This document shows, in pieces, positions 7,127-15,794 of a DNA stretch of 49,887 nt (position 1 is its first letter; each line of letters begins with the position of its first letter). The stretch lies in the NCBI GenBank assembly GCA_030041515.1, contig JASHNS010000041.1:1-49887 (forward strand). The letters are read 5' to 3'. The notes under the pieces are model-generated. The model worked only from the letters and a program-made list of their open reading frames with translations. It did not search any database and was not told the DNA's origin. The stretch comes from Acidobacteriaceae bacterium. Lineage in GTDB: Bacteria > Acidobacteriota > Terriglobia > Terriglobales > Acidobacteriaceae. Position numbers and translations under genes: made by a program.

Positions 7127-9529
7127 ATGATTCGTTTTGTCCGCTCGCTGTGCGCTTTGTTGGGAGTCCTCTTCCTCGTCCTCGCCGGCGCTGCGGCGCA
7201 AAAACAGGTCGTGCTCCAGCGGCGCAACGCTACGGTGACGCTTGAGTCCTACGCGCCCAACATTGTGCGGGTGACGCTGAGCCTGAACCGCGATGCAGCG
7301 CTGGCGGCGCCGGGTTACGGGATCACGGCGCAGGCCGCCGATTCCGGCTGGACCTACACGCACACGGCAACGATGGACATGTACTCGTCCGGCGTGATGA
7401 CGGTGAAGGTGCCGGTGATCCAGTACGGTTCCGGCGGCCCGCCGCCGAACTGCGACGCGTGCAGGTACTTCACCGGCAACGTGCCGTGGATTCCGCTGAC
7501 GTTTGACGCAAAAACCGGCGAAAATCTGCTGCGGATGGAAGGCTGGTCGATGACGGTGCCCAACCATAAGGACGAGAACGCGGAGATCCTGGCGGAGACG
7601 AAGCCCGACATCGCGTTCGACGAGATGGCGCCGCGGCCGGCCGATGCGATCTACGATCGCGTTTCGGCGACGTTCTTTTCGCCGGATAACGAGCATTACT
7701 ACGGCCTGGGCGAGAACCAGCAGGGCTACTTCGACCATCGCGATCACCAGATCCAGTGCTGGAACGACTACACGGCGGCTGCGGGGCCCAGTTTCTGCGT
7801 TCCCTTCCTTGTCACGAACCGACACTACGCGGTTTTGTGGGATAACCCGTCGAAGACGACGATCGATCCGGGCTTCAACGAACGGACGCAGTGGAGCTCG
7901 CAGGTGGGCGACCGGGTTTCGTTCTTCGTGATCTACGGCCAGACGACGGACCAGCTGTATGAGGGCTATCGGCTGCTGACGGGCGCGACGCCGATGCTCC
8001 CGAAATCCGCCTACGGCTACATCCAGTGCAAGAACCGGTATTCAAGCCAGGCGGAGGTGATGGCCGTCGCCGATGGATATCAGGAGCGGCATCTGCCCGT
8101 TTCGATGATCGTGGTGGACTGGTTCTACTACACGAACATGGGGCAGATGGACTTCAATCCGAAGTACTGGACGGACCCGGCGGCGATGAACGCGAAGCTG
8201 CACCAGATGGGGATCCAGACGATGATCAGCGTGTGGCCCCGGTTTGTGCCGACGGACCGCTTCTACAAGACCCTTGAGACTCACGGATGGTTCGAGCACC
8301 TAGCCGATGGCACACCCACGAGTGGCGAGCCGTACGATCATGCGGGATCGGATATCGACACGACGAATCCCGAGGCAGCGAAGTGGTACTGGAACACGAT
8401 CCAGGACAACATTCTCAGCAAGGGGTTCAACTACATCTGGGCGGACGAGACAGAGCCGGATCTGCCACCGGACGGCAGCTACTTCCATATCGGACCGGGG
8501 ATTGAGTACTTCAACGTCTATCCGCTGTTTCACACGGCGGCGCTGTATAACGGCTATCGATCGAGCGGCGACACGCGCGGGCTGATCCTGTCGCGCGATG
8601 GGTTCACGGGGATCCAGAGGAACAGCACGATTGTGTGGTCATCGGATATTTATCCGACGTGGGACACGCTGCGGCGGCAAATTCCGACGGGACTGGATGT
8701 GGCCGCGTCCGGGCTGAACTACTGGAGCAACGATACGGGAGGCTGGCAGCCGCTGCCGCCGGTGCATCACCCGGAGCACACGCCGCTGCTGAGCCCGGCA
8801 GGAGCCGAGGCGAATGTGGGCGGATACGTGGATTACCCGGAGCTGTACACACGCTGGTTTGAGTACGCGACGTTCCTGCCAATTTTCCGGACCCATGGGA
8901 CACGGAAATACAACGAGGTGTGGTCGTACGGGAAGGCGGCTGAGCCCATTCTGGAGAAGTACGTGCGACTGCGGTACGCGCTGATGCCCTACATCTACTC
9001 GCTTGGGTGGAGCACACATGAGACGGGCGCACCGTACATGCGGGCGCTCTTCATGGATTTCCCGAACGATCCGAAAGTGGATGCGATGGGGGATGAGTAC
9101 ATGTTCGGGCCGGCGTTCCTTGTTGCTCCGGTGACGACGCAGGGCGAGACAACGAAGCAGGTGTACCTGCCGGCGGGAGCGGACTGGTACGACTACTGGA
9201 CGCACAGGAAATATACGGGGGGGCAGACGGTCACGGTGGCGGCGCCGATCGAGGAGATCCCTTTGTTTGTGCGGGCGGGGTCGATTATTCCCATCGGGAG
9301 CCGGATCGAGAGCGCCACGCAGAAGCAGATTATCGCCAAAGTCGAGGTTTGGCCGGGAGCCAATGCCAGTTTTACGTTGTACCGCGACGATGGGACGACG
9401 TACGCCTACGAAAAGGGCGATTATCAGCTGACGCACCTGCACTGGGACGAGGCGACGCGGCAGTTGAGCCACAGCGGCACGGCCGCGTGGAGGGGACCCG
9501 ACAGCCAGGTGGTCGAGATCGTTCAGTAG
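7127..9529 (+). CDS. Secreted GH31 glycosidase (alpha-xylosidase/alpha-glucosidase type)
   Basis: Encodes 800 residues with a signal peptide (1-24, ending LAGAAAQ). An N-terminal beta-sandwich (about 25-270) precedes the TIM barrel. The nucleophile is Asp440 in IWADETEPD and the acid/base is Asp536 in YWSNDTGGW, both standard for family 31. The wording WxDxxEPD resembles the alpha-xylosidases of the CjXyl31A/BoGH31 group that strip xylose from xyloglucan. The C-terminal beta domains follow (LFVRAGSIIPIG). Export to the periplasm or surface and action on plant oligosaccharides are inferred. No transporter or regulator sits next to it, so it looks monocistronic. Alpha-glucosidase activity remains possible. 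Confidence 0.9.
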   Translation: MIRFVRSLCALLGVLFLVLAGAAAQKQVVLQRRNATVTLESYAPNIVRVTLSLNRDAALAAPGYGITAQAADSGWTYTHTATMDMYSSGVMTVKVPVIQYGSGGPPPNCDACRYFTGNVPWIPLTFDAKTGENLLRMEGWSMTVPNHKDENAEILAETKPDIAFDEMAPRPADAIYDRVSATFFSPDNEHYYGLGENQQGYFDHRDHQIQCWNDYTAAAGPSFCVPFLVTNRHYAVLWDNPSKTTIDPGFNERTQWSSQVGDRVSFFVIYGQTTDQLYEGYRLLTGATPMLPKSAYGYIQCKNRYSSQAEVMAVADGYQERHLPVSMIVVDWFYYTNMGQMDFNPKYWTDPAAMNAKLHQMGIQTMISVWPRFVPTDRFYKTLETHGWFEHLADGTPTSGEPYDHAGSDIDTTNPEAAKWYWNTIQDNILSKGFNYIWADETEPDLPPDGSYFHIGPGIEYFNVYPLFHTAALYNGYRSSGDTRGLILSRDGFTGIQRNSTIVWSSDIYPTWDTLRRQIPTGLDVAASGLNYWSNDTGGWQPLPPVHHPEHTPLLSPAGAEANVGGYVDYPELYTRWFEYATFLPIFRTHGTRKYNEVWSYGKAAEPILEKYVRLRYALMPYIYSLGWSTHETGAPYMRALFMDFPNDPKVDAMGDEYMFGPAFLVAPVTTQGETTKQVYLPAGADWYDYWTHRKYTGGQTVTVAAPIEEIPLFVRAGSIIPIGSRIESATQKQIIAKVEVWPGANASFTLYRDDGTTYAYEKGDYQLTHLHWDEATRQLSHSGTAAWRGPDSQVVEIVQ

Positions 9530-9543
9530 CTTTCCGGGACCGG

Positions 9544-9642
9544 TTAGTCGCCGCTGGCAAACTTGTTGATCAGGGTCACCGAAACGATGACGATGATGGC
9601 GGCTGCGATGAGCCCTCCAATGGCCAGGGTCGCGAGATTCAT
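9544..9642 (-). CDS. 32-residue single-span membrane peptide
   Basis: Reading the minus strand from ATG at 9642 gives MNLATLAIGGLIAAAIIVIV followed by SVTLINKFASGD and TAA. A GAGAGGAG ribosome binding site sits six nt before the start. The whole centre is one hydrophobic helix (residues about 5-25) with a short polar tail ending in Lys and Asp. I do not recognise a family. The strong ribosome binding site, clean hydrophobic pattern and regulatory-looking upstream region (palindrome 9744-9757) support a real small protein. It may be a membrane partner or stress peptide; no function can be assigned. Confidence 0.6.
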   Translation of the reverse strand: MNLATLAIGGLIAAAIIVIVSVTLINKFASGD

Positions 9643-9675
9643 GGCTGCTCCTCTCTCTCTCGTTCATCGGCTCGG

Positions 9676-9769
9676 CCCAACGGGAGATGAGGAGCGCGGC
9701 GCGAGGAACTTCTCACCATAGAAAGAGCCGGCCCGGGCGTACAGTGACCGCGGTCACCCCAACGGGAGA
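9676..9769. promoter_or_regulatory. 14-bp perfect palindrome flanked by a 12-bp direct repeat
   Basis: GTGACCGCGGTCAC (9744-9757) is a perfect palindrome, fitting a dimeric regulator site. The word CCCAACGGGAGA occurs at 9676-9687 and again at 9758-9769, directly next to the palindrome. The region lies 35-130 bases upstream of the 32-residue peptide gene and after the TonB-like gene. Operator function is inferred. Confidence 0.45.
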
Positions 9770-9876
9770 GCGTATCGGAAGCGTTATCAGTAACCAGGTG
9801 GATGCCATCATGCGTTACACGCAGGACAGCTTCTATCTGTTTGAAAACAAACTCAAATACTGGCAGCTTTTTGTGC

Positions 9877-10344
9877 CTAGTCGTATCGGAAGATGAGACG
9901 CAGGCGGAGGCGGCGAGCCCTGACGCCGGGGGGAAATGGCGGATAGGGGCTGGCACTCCTGGCGGCTCCAATGGCAGCGTGGAGCAGCGAATGGACGCCG
10001 GTGGAACGCGTGACGCGAATATGGCGCACGACGCCCTTCCGTCCCAGCTGGACGAGCAGGACCGCAGTGCCGGATTCGCCCATCGGGTAGCGTGCGGTAT
10101 CAGGGAGCAGCGGACGCCAGCTCATCAGCAACTTCTGGCGAACGGACAAGAGCCAGGCCTGGTCGAGGAGCTGGCGATCGGCGGCGCTGACGTGACTGGC
10201 GATGGTGGCGGTGATTCGGGCATGCGGCAGGGCGGATCGCGTCCCGTTCGCAGGGGGCGGAACCGGGATGGAGGAAGTCTGGGCGCCGGCGGGTGCGGCG
10301 GCAAGGCCGGTCAGCAACAAGAGCAACAGGATGCGGCGGATCAT
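9877..10344 (-). CDS. Exported TonB C-terminal-domain-like protein
   Basis: Encodes 155 residues with a signal peptide (MIRRILLLLLLTGLAAAPAG, cleaved near AQ22). The rest resembles one TonB C-terminal domain: WRPLLPD, then the strand GTAVLLVQLGRKGVVRHIRV, the helix containing LLHAAIGAARSA, and PYPPFPPGVR before the last strand LRLRLIFRYD. TonB links the proton-driven ExbBD motor to outer-membrane receptors, but this protein lacks a membrane anchor and long proline linker, so it is more likely a periplasmic TonB-C domain protein of unknown partner. It follows the aldolase gene by 77 nt on the same strand and may be co-transcribed. Confidence 0.65.
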   Translation of the reverse strand: MIRRILLLLLLTGLAAAPAGAQTSSIPVPPPANGTRSALPHARITATIASHVSAADRQLLDQAWLLSVRQKLLMSWRPLLPDTARYPMGESGTAVLLVQLGRKGVVRHIRVTRSTGVHSLLHAAIGAARSASPYPPFPPGVRARRLRLRLIFRYD

Positions 10345-10421
10345 GGCGAGGTCTCCACCTCGGTGAGATGCAGGGTTGGCGCTGTGCTGCGCTCGCCCGC
10401 AACTGCCCTTGCGAACGGTCC

Positions 10422-11498
10422 TCAGTTGCGAATGTCGGCCATGACCGAGGCGACTTCAGCACGCTGCTCGGCAGTGAGGGGGAGTAACGGGAGGCGCGGA
10501 ACGCCTCCATAGTAGCCGTTGAGGTCGCAGGCGCATTTCAGGCCGGGGACACCGTACTTGTTGGCGACGATCTTCGAGGGCTCAGCGAGCCGGCGCTGCT
10601 TCTCGGCCGCAACAACGGGATCGTTTTCCTTCCAGGCGGTATAGATCTCCTGACAGGCCTGGGGAGCGGGCGAGGCGAAGGCAAGAATGGCGGCGGAGAC
10701 GCCGGCCTGGAGGGCGGGCAGGAGGTTTCCGGCCGAGCCTGTGATCACCTGAAATCCGACTTCCTTTTTGCGGGTCGCCTGGGCTCGGTGCGGGTGCGCC
10801 ATTACGACAGCCGGAGCGACCGGCTGGGCTCCCAGGGCATCGACAGGGATGAGGCTGGCGGCCAGAGCTGCTTCCGCTTCGGCTTCCGCCAGGATCATGC
10901 GGGTGGTGACCGCCTCGAAGATGGGCGTAACGGCGACGGAGCGTTTAGGAGCATTGCGTGTTGCGGCGACCAGCGCGGCGAGCCGGTCCAGACTGCCGCT
11001 GGAGTCCTTGATGCCGATGACGTTGGGATGCTGGGCGAGATCGGCGACGACCTCGAGGGGCAATTCCAGATGCGTGAATTTGGGAATGCTGTAGAGGACT
11101 ACGGGCAGCGGAGATTGATCGGCCAGAGCCCGGTACCAGGTCAGCAGTTCCAATGGCTGCATCTGGGGGCCGTAGAAGTGCGGGGTGCGCACGAGGACGG
11201 CGTCGAACTGGTGCTCGGCGGCATATTCGGCTAGACGGAGGGTTTCGAGGAGGCTTTCGCGGCCGATGCCGGCCAGAAGCACTTTTTCGGGCGCTGCGGT
11301 GCGAGCCACGGTGCGCAGGACCTCGCGGGTTTCGTCATCGCTGAGCATGACGGCTTCGCCGGTGGAACCGAGGACTACCATGCCCGCGGCAGCCGTGAGG
11401 GAGTAGCGCTCGACGTTGTGTTCCAGTTTGCGCAGGTAGAGGCGGCCGTCGGGGTAGAACGGCGTGGTCATGGCCGGGAAGATGCCTTCGAGCAGCAT
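10422..11498 (-). CDS. DapA-superfamily aldolase, HOGA-like, with ~60-residue insertion
   Basis: Encodes 358 residues, about 60 more than the family norm. The DHDPS/NAL signatures are present: GSTGE near 44-48, Tyr136 in VVLYSIP, and the Schiff-base Lys164 in IGIKDSSG. The pattern of LPLEVVADLAQHPNVIGIKD and FQVITGSAG resembles 4-hydroxy-2-oxoglutarate aldolase rather than DapA itself. Between Lys164 and FQVITGSAG (249-257) there are 85 residues instead of about 25; the extra part (about 185-245) is alanine-rich (AEAEAEAALAAS). Known relatives cleave or form 2-oxo acids such as KDG or HOG. Substrate unknown. A stem-loop terminator separates it from the csbD gene upstream. Confidence 0.8.
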   Translation of the reverse strand: MLLEGIFPAMTTPFYPDGRLYLRKLEHNVERYSLTAAAGMVVLGSTGEAVMLSDDETREVLRTVARTAAPEKVLLAGIGRESLLETLRLAEYAAEHQFDAVLVRTPHFYGPQMQPLELLTWYRALADQSPLPVVLYSIPKFTHLELPLEVVADLAQHPNVIGIKDSSGSLDRLAALVAATRNAPKRSVAVTPIFEAVTTRMILAEAEAEAALAASLIPVDALGAQPVAPAVVMAHPHRAQATRKKEVGFQVITGSAGNLLPALQAGVSAAILAFASPAPQACQEIYTAWKENDPVVAAEKQRRLAEPSKIVANKYGVPGLKCACDLNGYYGGVPRLPLLPLTAEQRAEVASVMADIRN

Positions 11499-11543
11499 GC
11501 AGCCATTTTAAGTCGCGAGGTCCTGAGTGGGGCCAAAAACAGC

Positions 11544-11573
11544 AAAGGCCCGCGGAGTGATCCGCGAGCCTTT
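11544..11573. terminator. Bidirectional intrinsic terminator
   Basis: AAAGGC-C-CGCGGA / GTGA / TCCGCG-A-GCCTTT forms a 12-bp stem with one mismatch and a 4-nt loop, with T-runs on both strands. It lies just beyond the csbD stop (minus) and before the aldolase start. Confidence 0.8.
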
Positions 11574-11592
11574 CCGTTGGTGCGCTGGATAA

Positions 11593-11907
11593 CTACGCCG
11601 AACGGCGCAGCTTCTCGCGCTCCTTCACCTCGTCGATTTTCTCGTTCGCACGGTCCTTCGCGTGATCGATCTTTTCGGACATGCGCTCGCGAGACTCGGC
11701 ATTGCGCTCATGCTGCTCGGCCTCACGGTTTTTCGCGGTTTCATGAGCAGCGTCCTTCAGGTTGCCCCATGTTTCCTGGGCCGCGCCTTTCGCCTGGTCG
11801 GCTACGCCGCGATTGGCCAGGTTTTCGTTGCCCGTCGCTTCGCCTGCAGCCTGTTTCACCTTGCCGCCCATATTGGTCATCTTGCCCTTTACCTGGTCCG
11901 AGTTCAT
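11593..11907 (-). CDS. CsbD-family stress protein with coiled-coil tail
   Basis: Encodes 104 residues. Residues 1-60 are CsbD-like: MNSDQVKGKMTNMGGKVKQA, then GEATGNENLANRGVADQAKG, all charged, glycine/alanine-rich and hydrophilic. Residues 60-104 are an added highly charged helix (heptad-like RERMSEKIDHAKDRANEKID). CsbD proteins are strongly induced in general stress in several bacteria; the mechanism is unknown. It follows the Lmo0937-like membrane gene by 39 nt on the same strand, and Lmo0937-type proteins are also stress-linked in Firmicutes, so the two probably form one stress operon ending at the terminator 11544-11573. Confidence 0.85.
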   Translation of the reverse strand: MNSDQVKGKMTNMGGKVKQAAGEATGNENLANRGVADQAKGAAQETWGNLKDAAHETAKNREAEQHERNAESRERMSEKIDHAKDRANEKIDEVKEREKLRRSA

Positions 11908-11946
11908 GGTTTTCTCCCTGGGTTAAGATCACTTGCTCGATGCCGC

Positions 11947-12096
11947 TCAAGCTACTCTTCGCCCGCTAATGAGCTGGATGATCAGCACCACCAGCGCGAG
12001 CACGAGCAGGATGTGGATGTACCACGCCACGATGTGAAAGCCCACCAAACCGATCAGCCATGCAATCAACAGGATTACAAACAGTGTCCAAAGCAT
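11947..12096 (-). CDS. Lmo0937-family small membrane protein
   Basis: Encodes 49 residues beginning MLWTLFVILLIAWLIGLVGF and ending LISGRRVA: two hydrophobic helices (2-20 and 26-43) and a basic tail. Length, the MLWT start, the central helix-turn-helix of hydrophobics and the GRR end match the Lmo0937 family of two-span membrane proteins. A GGAAAGGAAG ribosome binding site lies just before the ATG at 12096. It heads a two-gene unit with csbD. Function is unknown; family members are often stress-regulated. Confidence 0.8.
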   Translation of the reverse strand: MLWTLFVILLIAWLIGLVGFHIVAWYIHILLVLALVVLIIQLISGRRVA

Positions 12097-12157
12097 CCCC
12101 GAGTCACTTCCTTTCCGGACCGAGTCTTTTCTGCCCGGGCCCATGAGTTGGGTGCGT

Positions 12158-12167
12158 GAACCGGTTC
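12158..12167. promoter_or_regulatory. 10-bp palindrome between the stress pair and pheA
   Basis: GAACCGGTTC is a perfect palindrome in the 117-nt gap between two divergent genes, 62 nt upstream of the Lmo0937-like start. It may be a regulator site; the evidence is the symmetry and position only. Confidence 0.25.
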
Positions 12168-12213
12168 GCCGGGTTGCCGTTGGGATACAAATGGAAAGAG
12201 AGGAACGTGGATT

Positions 12214-13026
12214 TTGCTGATCGCGATTCAGGGCGAACCGGGCTCCTTCAGCCACGAGGCGGCCCTTCTGGCGGAGCCGCAGGCAACCTTGTTGCCGTGT
12301 GCCCTGTCGGCCGATGTGTTCGAAACGCTGGCCGGGAAAGCCGCGGACGCGGCGGTGATCCCGATCGAGAATTCGCTGGCCGGGTCCGTGGTGGAGCATT
12401 ACGACCTTCTGCTGGCGCACCAGGTGGGCGTGGAGAGCGAGTGGCTGGTCCGCATCCGGCACAATCTGATCGGGATGCCGGGCACGGAGCTGAGCCGGAT
12501 CCGGCGCGCGTATTCACACCCGGTCGCTCTTGCGCAGTGCCGGAGGTTCTTCGCGGAGCATCCGGAGATCGCCGCGTCAGCCGGCTATGACACGGCGGGC
12601 AGTGTGAAACAACTGATGGAATTGGGCGACCCGTCCGTGGCGGGGATCGCGAGCGCCCGGGCAGCGCAGCATTACGGCGGGGCGATTCTGCTCTCTGACA
12701 TCGAAGACAATCCCGAGAATTACACCCGTTTCTTTCTGGTACGCCGGCGGGGCGAAGTACGACCGGCGCCACAGCCCAACAAGGTGAGCCTGGCCTTCAC
12801 GGTGGAGAACCGGCCGGGGAGTCTGGTGGAAGCGCTACAGGTATTTGCCGGACTGGGAACGAACCTGACGCGGATCGAATCGCGGCCTGTGCCGGGCCGT
12901 CCGTGGGAATACGTCTTTTATGCCGATTATCAGCTGGATCGGCCGGATGCCGCCGACCGGGCCCTGGAGATGCTGCCGCGGCACTGCTCGATGGTGCGGG
13001 AACTGGGACGGTACCGAGCGGCGTAA
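12214..13026 (+). CDS. pheA: Prephenate dehydratase with ACT domain
   Basis: Encodes 270 residues, normal for the monofunctional enzyme that converts prephenate to phenylpyruvate in phenylalanine synthesis. The catalytic domain (1-180) has IAIQGEPGSFSHEAA, IPIENSLAGSV and the hallmark ENYTRFFLV, whose Thr-Arg-Phe is the active-site motif. The ACT domain (about 190-265) contains FTVENRPGSLVEALQVF, then LTRIESRPVPGRPWEY, the Phe-binding ESRP loop, so feedback inhibition by phenylalanine is expected. The start is a TTG with AGAGAGG upstream; no in-frame ATG fits. It is a single gene on plus, divergent from the Lmo0937-like gene. Confidence 0.95.
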   Translation: MLIAIQGEPGSFSHEAALLAEPQATLLPCALSADVFETLAGKAADAAVIPIENSLAGSVVEHYDLLLAHQVGVESEWLVRIRHNLIGMPGTELSRIRRAYSHPVALAQCRRFFAEHPEIAASAGYDTAGSVKQLMELGDPSVAGIASARAAQHYGGAILLSDIEDNPENYTRFFLVRRRGEVRPAPQPNKVSLAFTVENRPGSLVEALQVFAGLGTNLTRIESRPVPGRPWEYVFYADYQLDRPDAADRALEMLPRHCSMVRELGRYRAA

Positions 13027-13096
13027 TCCTCAGGGTACCTGGCTGCGTGGTGCATCTCACCCGCAGAACCGGCTGTGCCGATAAGGCGTGGAGAAA

Positions 13097-13125
13097 GGGG
13101 AATTTGGGGGTGGGGCCGATCCGGG
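13097..13125 (+). other. G-quadruplex motif upstream of lon
   Basis: Four G-runs (13097-13100, 13106-13110, 13112-13115, 13123-13125) with loops of 5, 1 and 7 nt satisfy the usual G4 rule on the plus strand. It lies 105-135 bases before the lon start. Folding is inference. Confidence 0.45.
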
Positions 13126-13230
13126 CATCGAACGGAGTGAGGCTCTGGTCAGGCCTGCGCGGACTGTTGCTCTTGAGACTTTTTTAAATCTGCTGAATCC
13201 AATGAGTAATTATTTGATATAAGGACACTC

Positions 13231-15666
13231 ATGGCAAGCGACTTCATTAGCGTTATCGAACCCGGGGACACGCGCGGACGAGAGGGCGGAGCAAGCCGCG
13301 TTCTTCCGATTCTGCCTGTTCGGGATACCGTTCTCTTTCCTCATGCTGTCCTGCCCCTGACGGTGGGACGGGAAAGCTCTATCCAGTTAATTCAGTCTCT
13401 GGGAGAGGAAAAGAGCATTGTAGTGGTGGCACAGCGGGATGCTCGCGTGGACGCGCCGCAGCCGCAGGATCTGCACGCCTACGGCACGCTGGCGACGGTG
13501 CACAAGGTCGTCAAGATGCCGAACCAGAGCCTCTTCGTGTTCACGGAGGGGACGGAACGTGTGCGGCTCGGGGAGTTCTCGAAGATCGAGCCGTTTATGG
13601 TAGCGGCGGTGGAGACCGTTCCCGAGGTGCCGGCGGCGAAGGATGCCTCCCTTGAGGCGCTCCAGCGGAATGTCGTCACCCAGTTCCAGCAGATCGTTTC
13701 GGCCTCGCCGACACTGTCGGATGAGTTGCAGACGATCGCGATGAATATCGACGATCCGGGCCGGTTGGTGGACTTTATCGCCGCTTCCCTGCCGTTTCTC
13801 GCCACCGGCGACAAACAGGAACTGCTGGAGACGCCGGATGTGGGAGCTCGGCTGGATCGGATCAACAAGCATCTGGCGAAGGAACTGGAAGTTCAGCAGC
13901 TGCGCAACAAGATTCAATCGGAAGTGCAGGACCAGGTGCAGCAGTCGCAGCGGGACTACTATCTGCGCGAGCAGCTCAAGGCCATCCAGAAAGAACTTGG
14001 CGAGATGGATGAGGGCCAGAAGGACATCGAAGAGCTGCGCGAGAAAATCGAAGCGGCGGGGATGCCGGAAGAGACAAAGAAAGAAGCTCTGAAGGAGCTC
14101 AACCGGCTCTCGCGGATGTCGCCGATGGCCGCAGACTACTCGCTGACGAGGAACTACATCGAGTGGCTGGCGGTGCTGCCGTGGGCAAAATCGTCAGGCA
14201 GCGCGGTGGACATCGTTAAAGCGAAGGAAATCCTGGACGAGGACCACTACGACCTGAAGAAGGTGAAGGACAGGATTTTGGATTACCTTTCGGTGCGCCG
14301 TTTGAAGGCGGACATGAAAGGGCCGATCCTGTGCTTCGTGGGGCCTCCGGGAGTGGGCAAGACTTCGCTGGGGCGCAGTATAGCGCGGGCGCTGAGTCGC
14401 GAGTTCCGGAGGATTTCGCTGGGCGGCATGCATGACGAGGCCGAGCTGCGCGGGCATCGCCGGACGTACATCGGGGCTCTGCCGGGCCAGATCATCCAGA
14501 ACCTGAGGCGCGCGGGCGCGAACGATCCCGTGTTCATGCTGGACGAAGTGGACAAGCTGGGACGCGATTTCCGGGGCGATCCGGCGTCGGCGCTGCTGGA
14601 GATCCTGGATCCGGAGCAGAACAACACGTTCAGGGACAACTACCTCGATCAGCCGTTCGATCTGTCGAAGGTGCTCTTTATCTGCACGGCAAACATGCTG
14701 GACACGGTGCCGGAGCCGCTGCGCGATCGCATGGAGATCATCGAACTGCAGGGATACACCGAGGAGGAGAAGAAACATATCGCCTTCCGGTACCTGATTC
14801 CGCGGCAGATTAAAGAGAACGGAATTCAGGCGGATAACATCGAGTTCCCCGAGGAATCGGTGCCGCACATCGTGCGGCATTACACGCGCGAAGCGGGCGT
14901 GCGCAAGCTGGAGCAGCAGATCGGGACGATTTGCCGCAAGCAGGCGCGACGCATTGCCGAGGGGAACACCGAGAAGCTGGTGGTCACGAAGGAGATCATC
15001 CAGGAGTTCCTCGGCGGGATGAAGGTTCGGGTCGATACGGAGATCGCGGAGCGGACCAAGCGCTCCGGCGTGGCCGTGGGGCTGGCGTGGACTCCTGCGG
15101 GCGGCGACGTGCTCTTTATCGAAGCGAATCGGATGAAAGGCAAGGGCGGATTCACGATGACCGGCCAGATCGGCGAGGTGATGCAGGAATCCATGCAGGC
15201 TGCGCTGACCTGGGTGCGGTCGAACGCAAAGTCGCTAGGGCTGGATGAGGACGTGATGAAAGACACCGACATCCACATCCACGTGCCCTCGGGGGCGATT
15301 CCGAAGGATGGGCCTTCGGCGGGCGTGACGATGGCGACGGCTCTGGTCTCACTGCTGACGGATCGGCCGGTGCGGCCGCTGACGGCCATGACGGGCGAGA
15401 TCACGCTGAGCGGGAATGTGCTGCCGGTCGGCGGGATCAAGGAGAAATTCCTCGCGGCGAAACGAGCCGGCGTGAACGACATCATCCTGCCTGCGGAAAA
15501 CAAGCTGAACGTGGAGGAGGATCTGATGGCGGATCAGATCGACAACGTCACGATCCACTACGCCACGCGCATCGACGACGTCCTCGCGGTGGCTCTGCCG
15601 CGGACGGTCGCCGAAGAGCACCGCGACGAGGAAGTCCGGGACGAGGTGCTGCAGAAGACGGCTTAA
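13231..15666 (+). CDS. lon: ATP-dependent protease Lon
   Basis: Encodes 811 residues. The N-terminal LAN domain starts at [20 protein letters not shown]; the AAA+ module has Walker [10 protein letters not shown] at 371-379 and Walker [10 protein letters not shown]. The protease domain has the Ser-Lys dyad at Ser696 (PKDGPSAG) and Lys739 ([14 protein letters not shown]). Lon degrades unfolded and regulatory proteins. The ATG has AAGGA six nt upstream. The leader is AT-rich (TTTTTTAAAT near 13174 and GATATAAGG); CTTGAGA nearby resembles a heat-shock -35 but no matching -10 is clear. G4 motifs lie on both sides and a terminator follows. It faces an S10 peptidase gene. Confidence 0.98.
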   Translation: MASDFISVIEPGDTRGREGGASRVLPILPVRDTVLFPHAVLPLTVGRESSIQLIQSLGEEKSIVVVAQRDARVDAPQPQDLHAYGTLATVHKVVKMPNQSLFVFTEGTERVRLGEFSKIEPFMVAAVETVPEVPAAKDASLEALQRNVVTQFQQIVSASPTLSDELQTIAMNIDDPGRLVDFIAASLPFLATGDKQELLETPDVGARLDRINKHLAKELEVQQLRNKIQSEVQDQVQQSQRDYYLREQLKAIQKELGEMDEGQKDIEELREKIEAAGMPEETKKEALKELNRLSRMSPMAADYSLTRNYIEWLAVLPWAKSSGSAVDIVKAKEILDEDHYDLKKVKDRILDYLSVRRLKADMKGPILCFVGPPGVGKTSLGRSIARALSREFRRISLGGMHDEAELRGHRRTYIGALPGQIIQNLRRAGANDPVFMLDEVDKLGRDFRGDPASALLEILDPEQNNTFRDNYLDQPFDLSKVLFICTANMLDTVPEPLRDRMEIIELQGYTEEEKKHIAFRYLIPRQIKENGIQADNIEFPEESVPHIVRHYTREAGVRKLEQQIGTICRKQARRIAEGNTEKLVVTKEIIQEFLGGMKVRVDTEIAERTKRSGVAVGLAWTPAGGDVLFIEANRMKGKGGFTMTGQIGEVMQESMQAALTWVRSNAKSLGLDEDVMKDTDIHIHVPSGAIPKDGPSAGVTMATALVSLLTDRPVRPLTAMTGEITLSGNVLPVGGIKEKFLAAKRAGVNDIILPAENKLNVEEDLMADQIDNVTIHYATRIDDVLAVALPRTVAEEHRDEEVRDEVLQKTA

Positions 15667-15678
15667 AGACAGGATGTA

Positions 15679-15702
15679 GGGGATAGGGTATAGGGGTTAG
15701 GG
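15679..15702 (+). other. G-quadruplex, telomere-like element after lon
   Basis: Runs at 15679-15682, 15686-15688, 15693-15696 and 15700-15702 with loops ATA, TATA, TTA. It shares TAGGGGATAGGGT.TAGGGG with the rpsG-fusA element on the minus strand. Its last G-run is also the first three bases of the terminator stem. Confidence 0.6.
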
Positions 15703-15724
15703 CGCCGAGCAATGGCGCCCTTTT
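15700..15724 (+). terminator. Intrinsic terminator of lon
   Basis: GGGCGCC (15700-15706), a 7-nt loop, GGCGCCC (15714-15720), then TTTT. It starts 34 nt after the lon stop. Confidence 0.8.
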
Positions 15725-15794
15725 CTCCCTGCCTGAATACCGCGGGCTGCGTTGTGGAGGTCTGAAACAGCGACTGTTGCGCTGCGGTTGATTT

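Noticed and set aside
13160-13230. Sigma-32-type heat-shock promoter for lon
   Set aside because: CTTGAGA resembles the -35 but no CCCCAT-like -10 lies at 13-15 nt, so the call is not supported.
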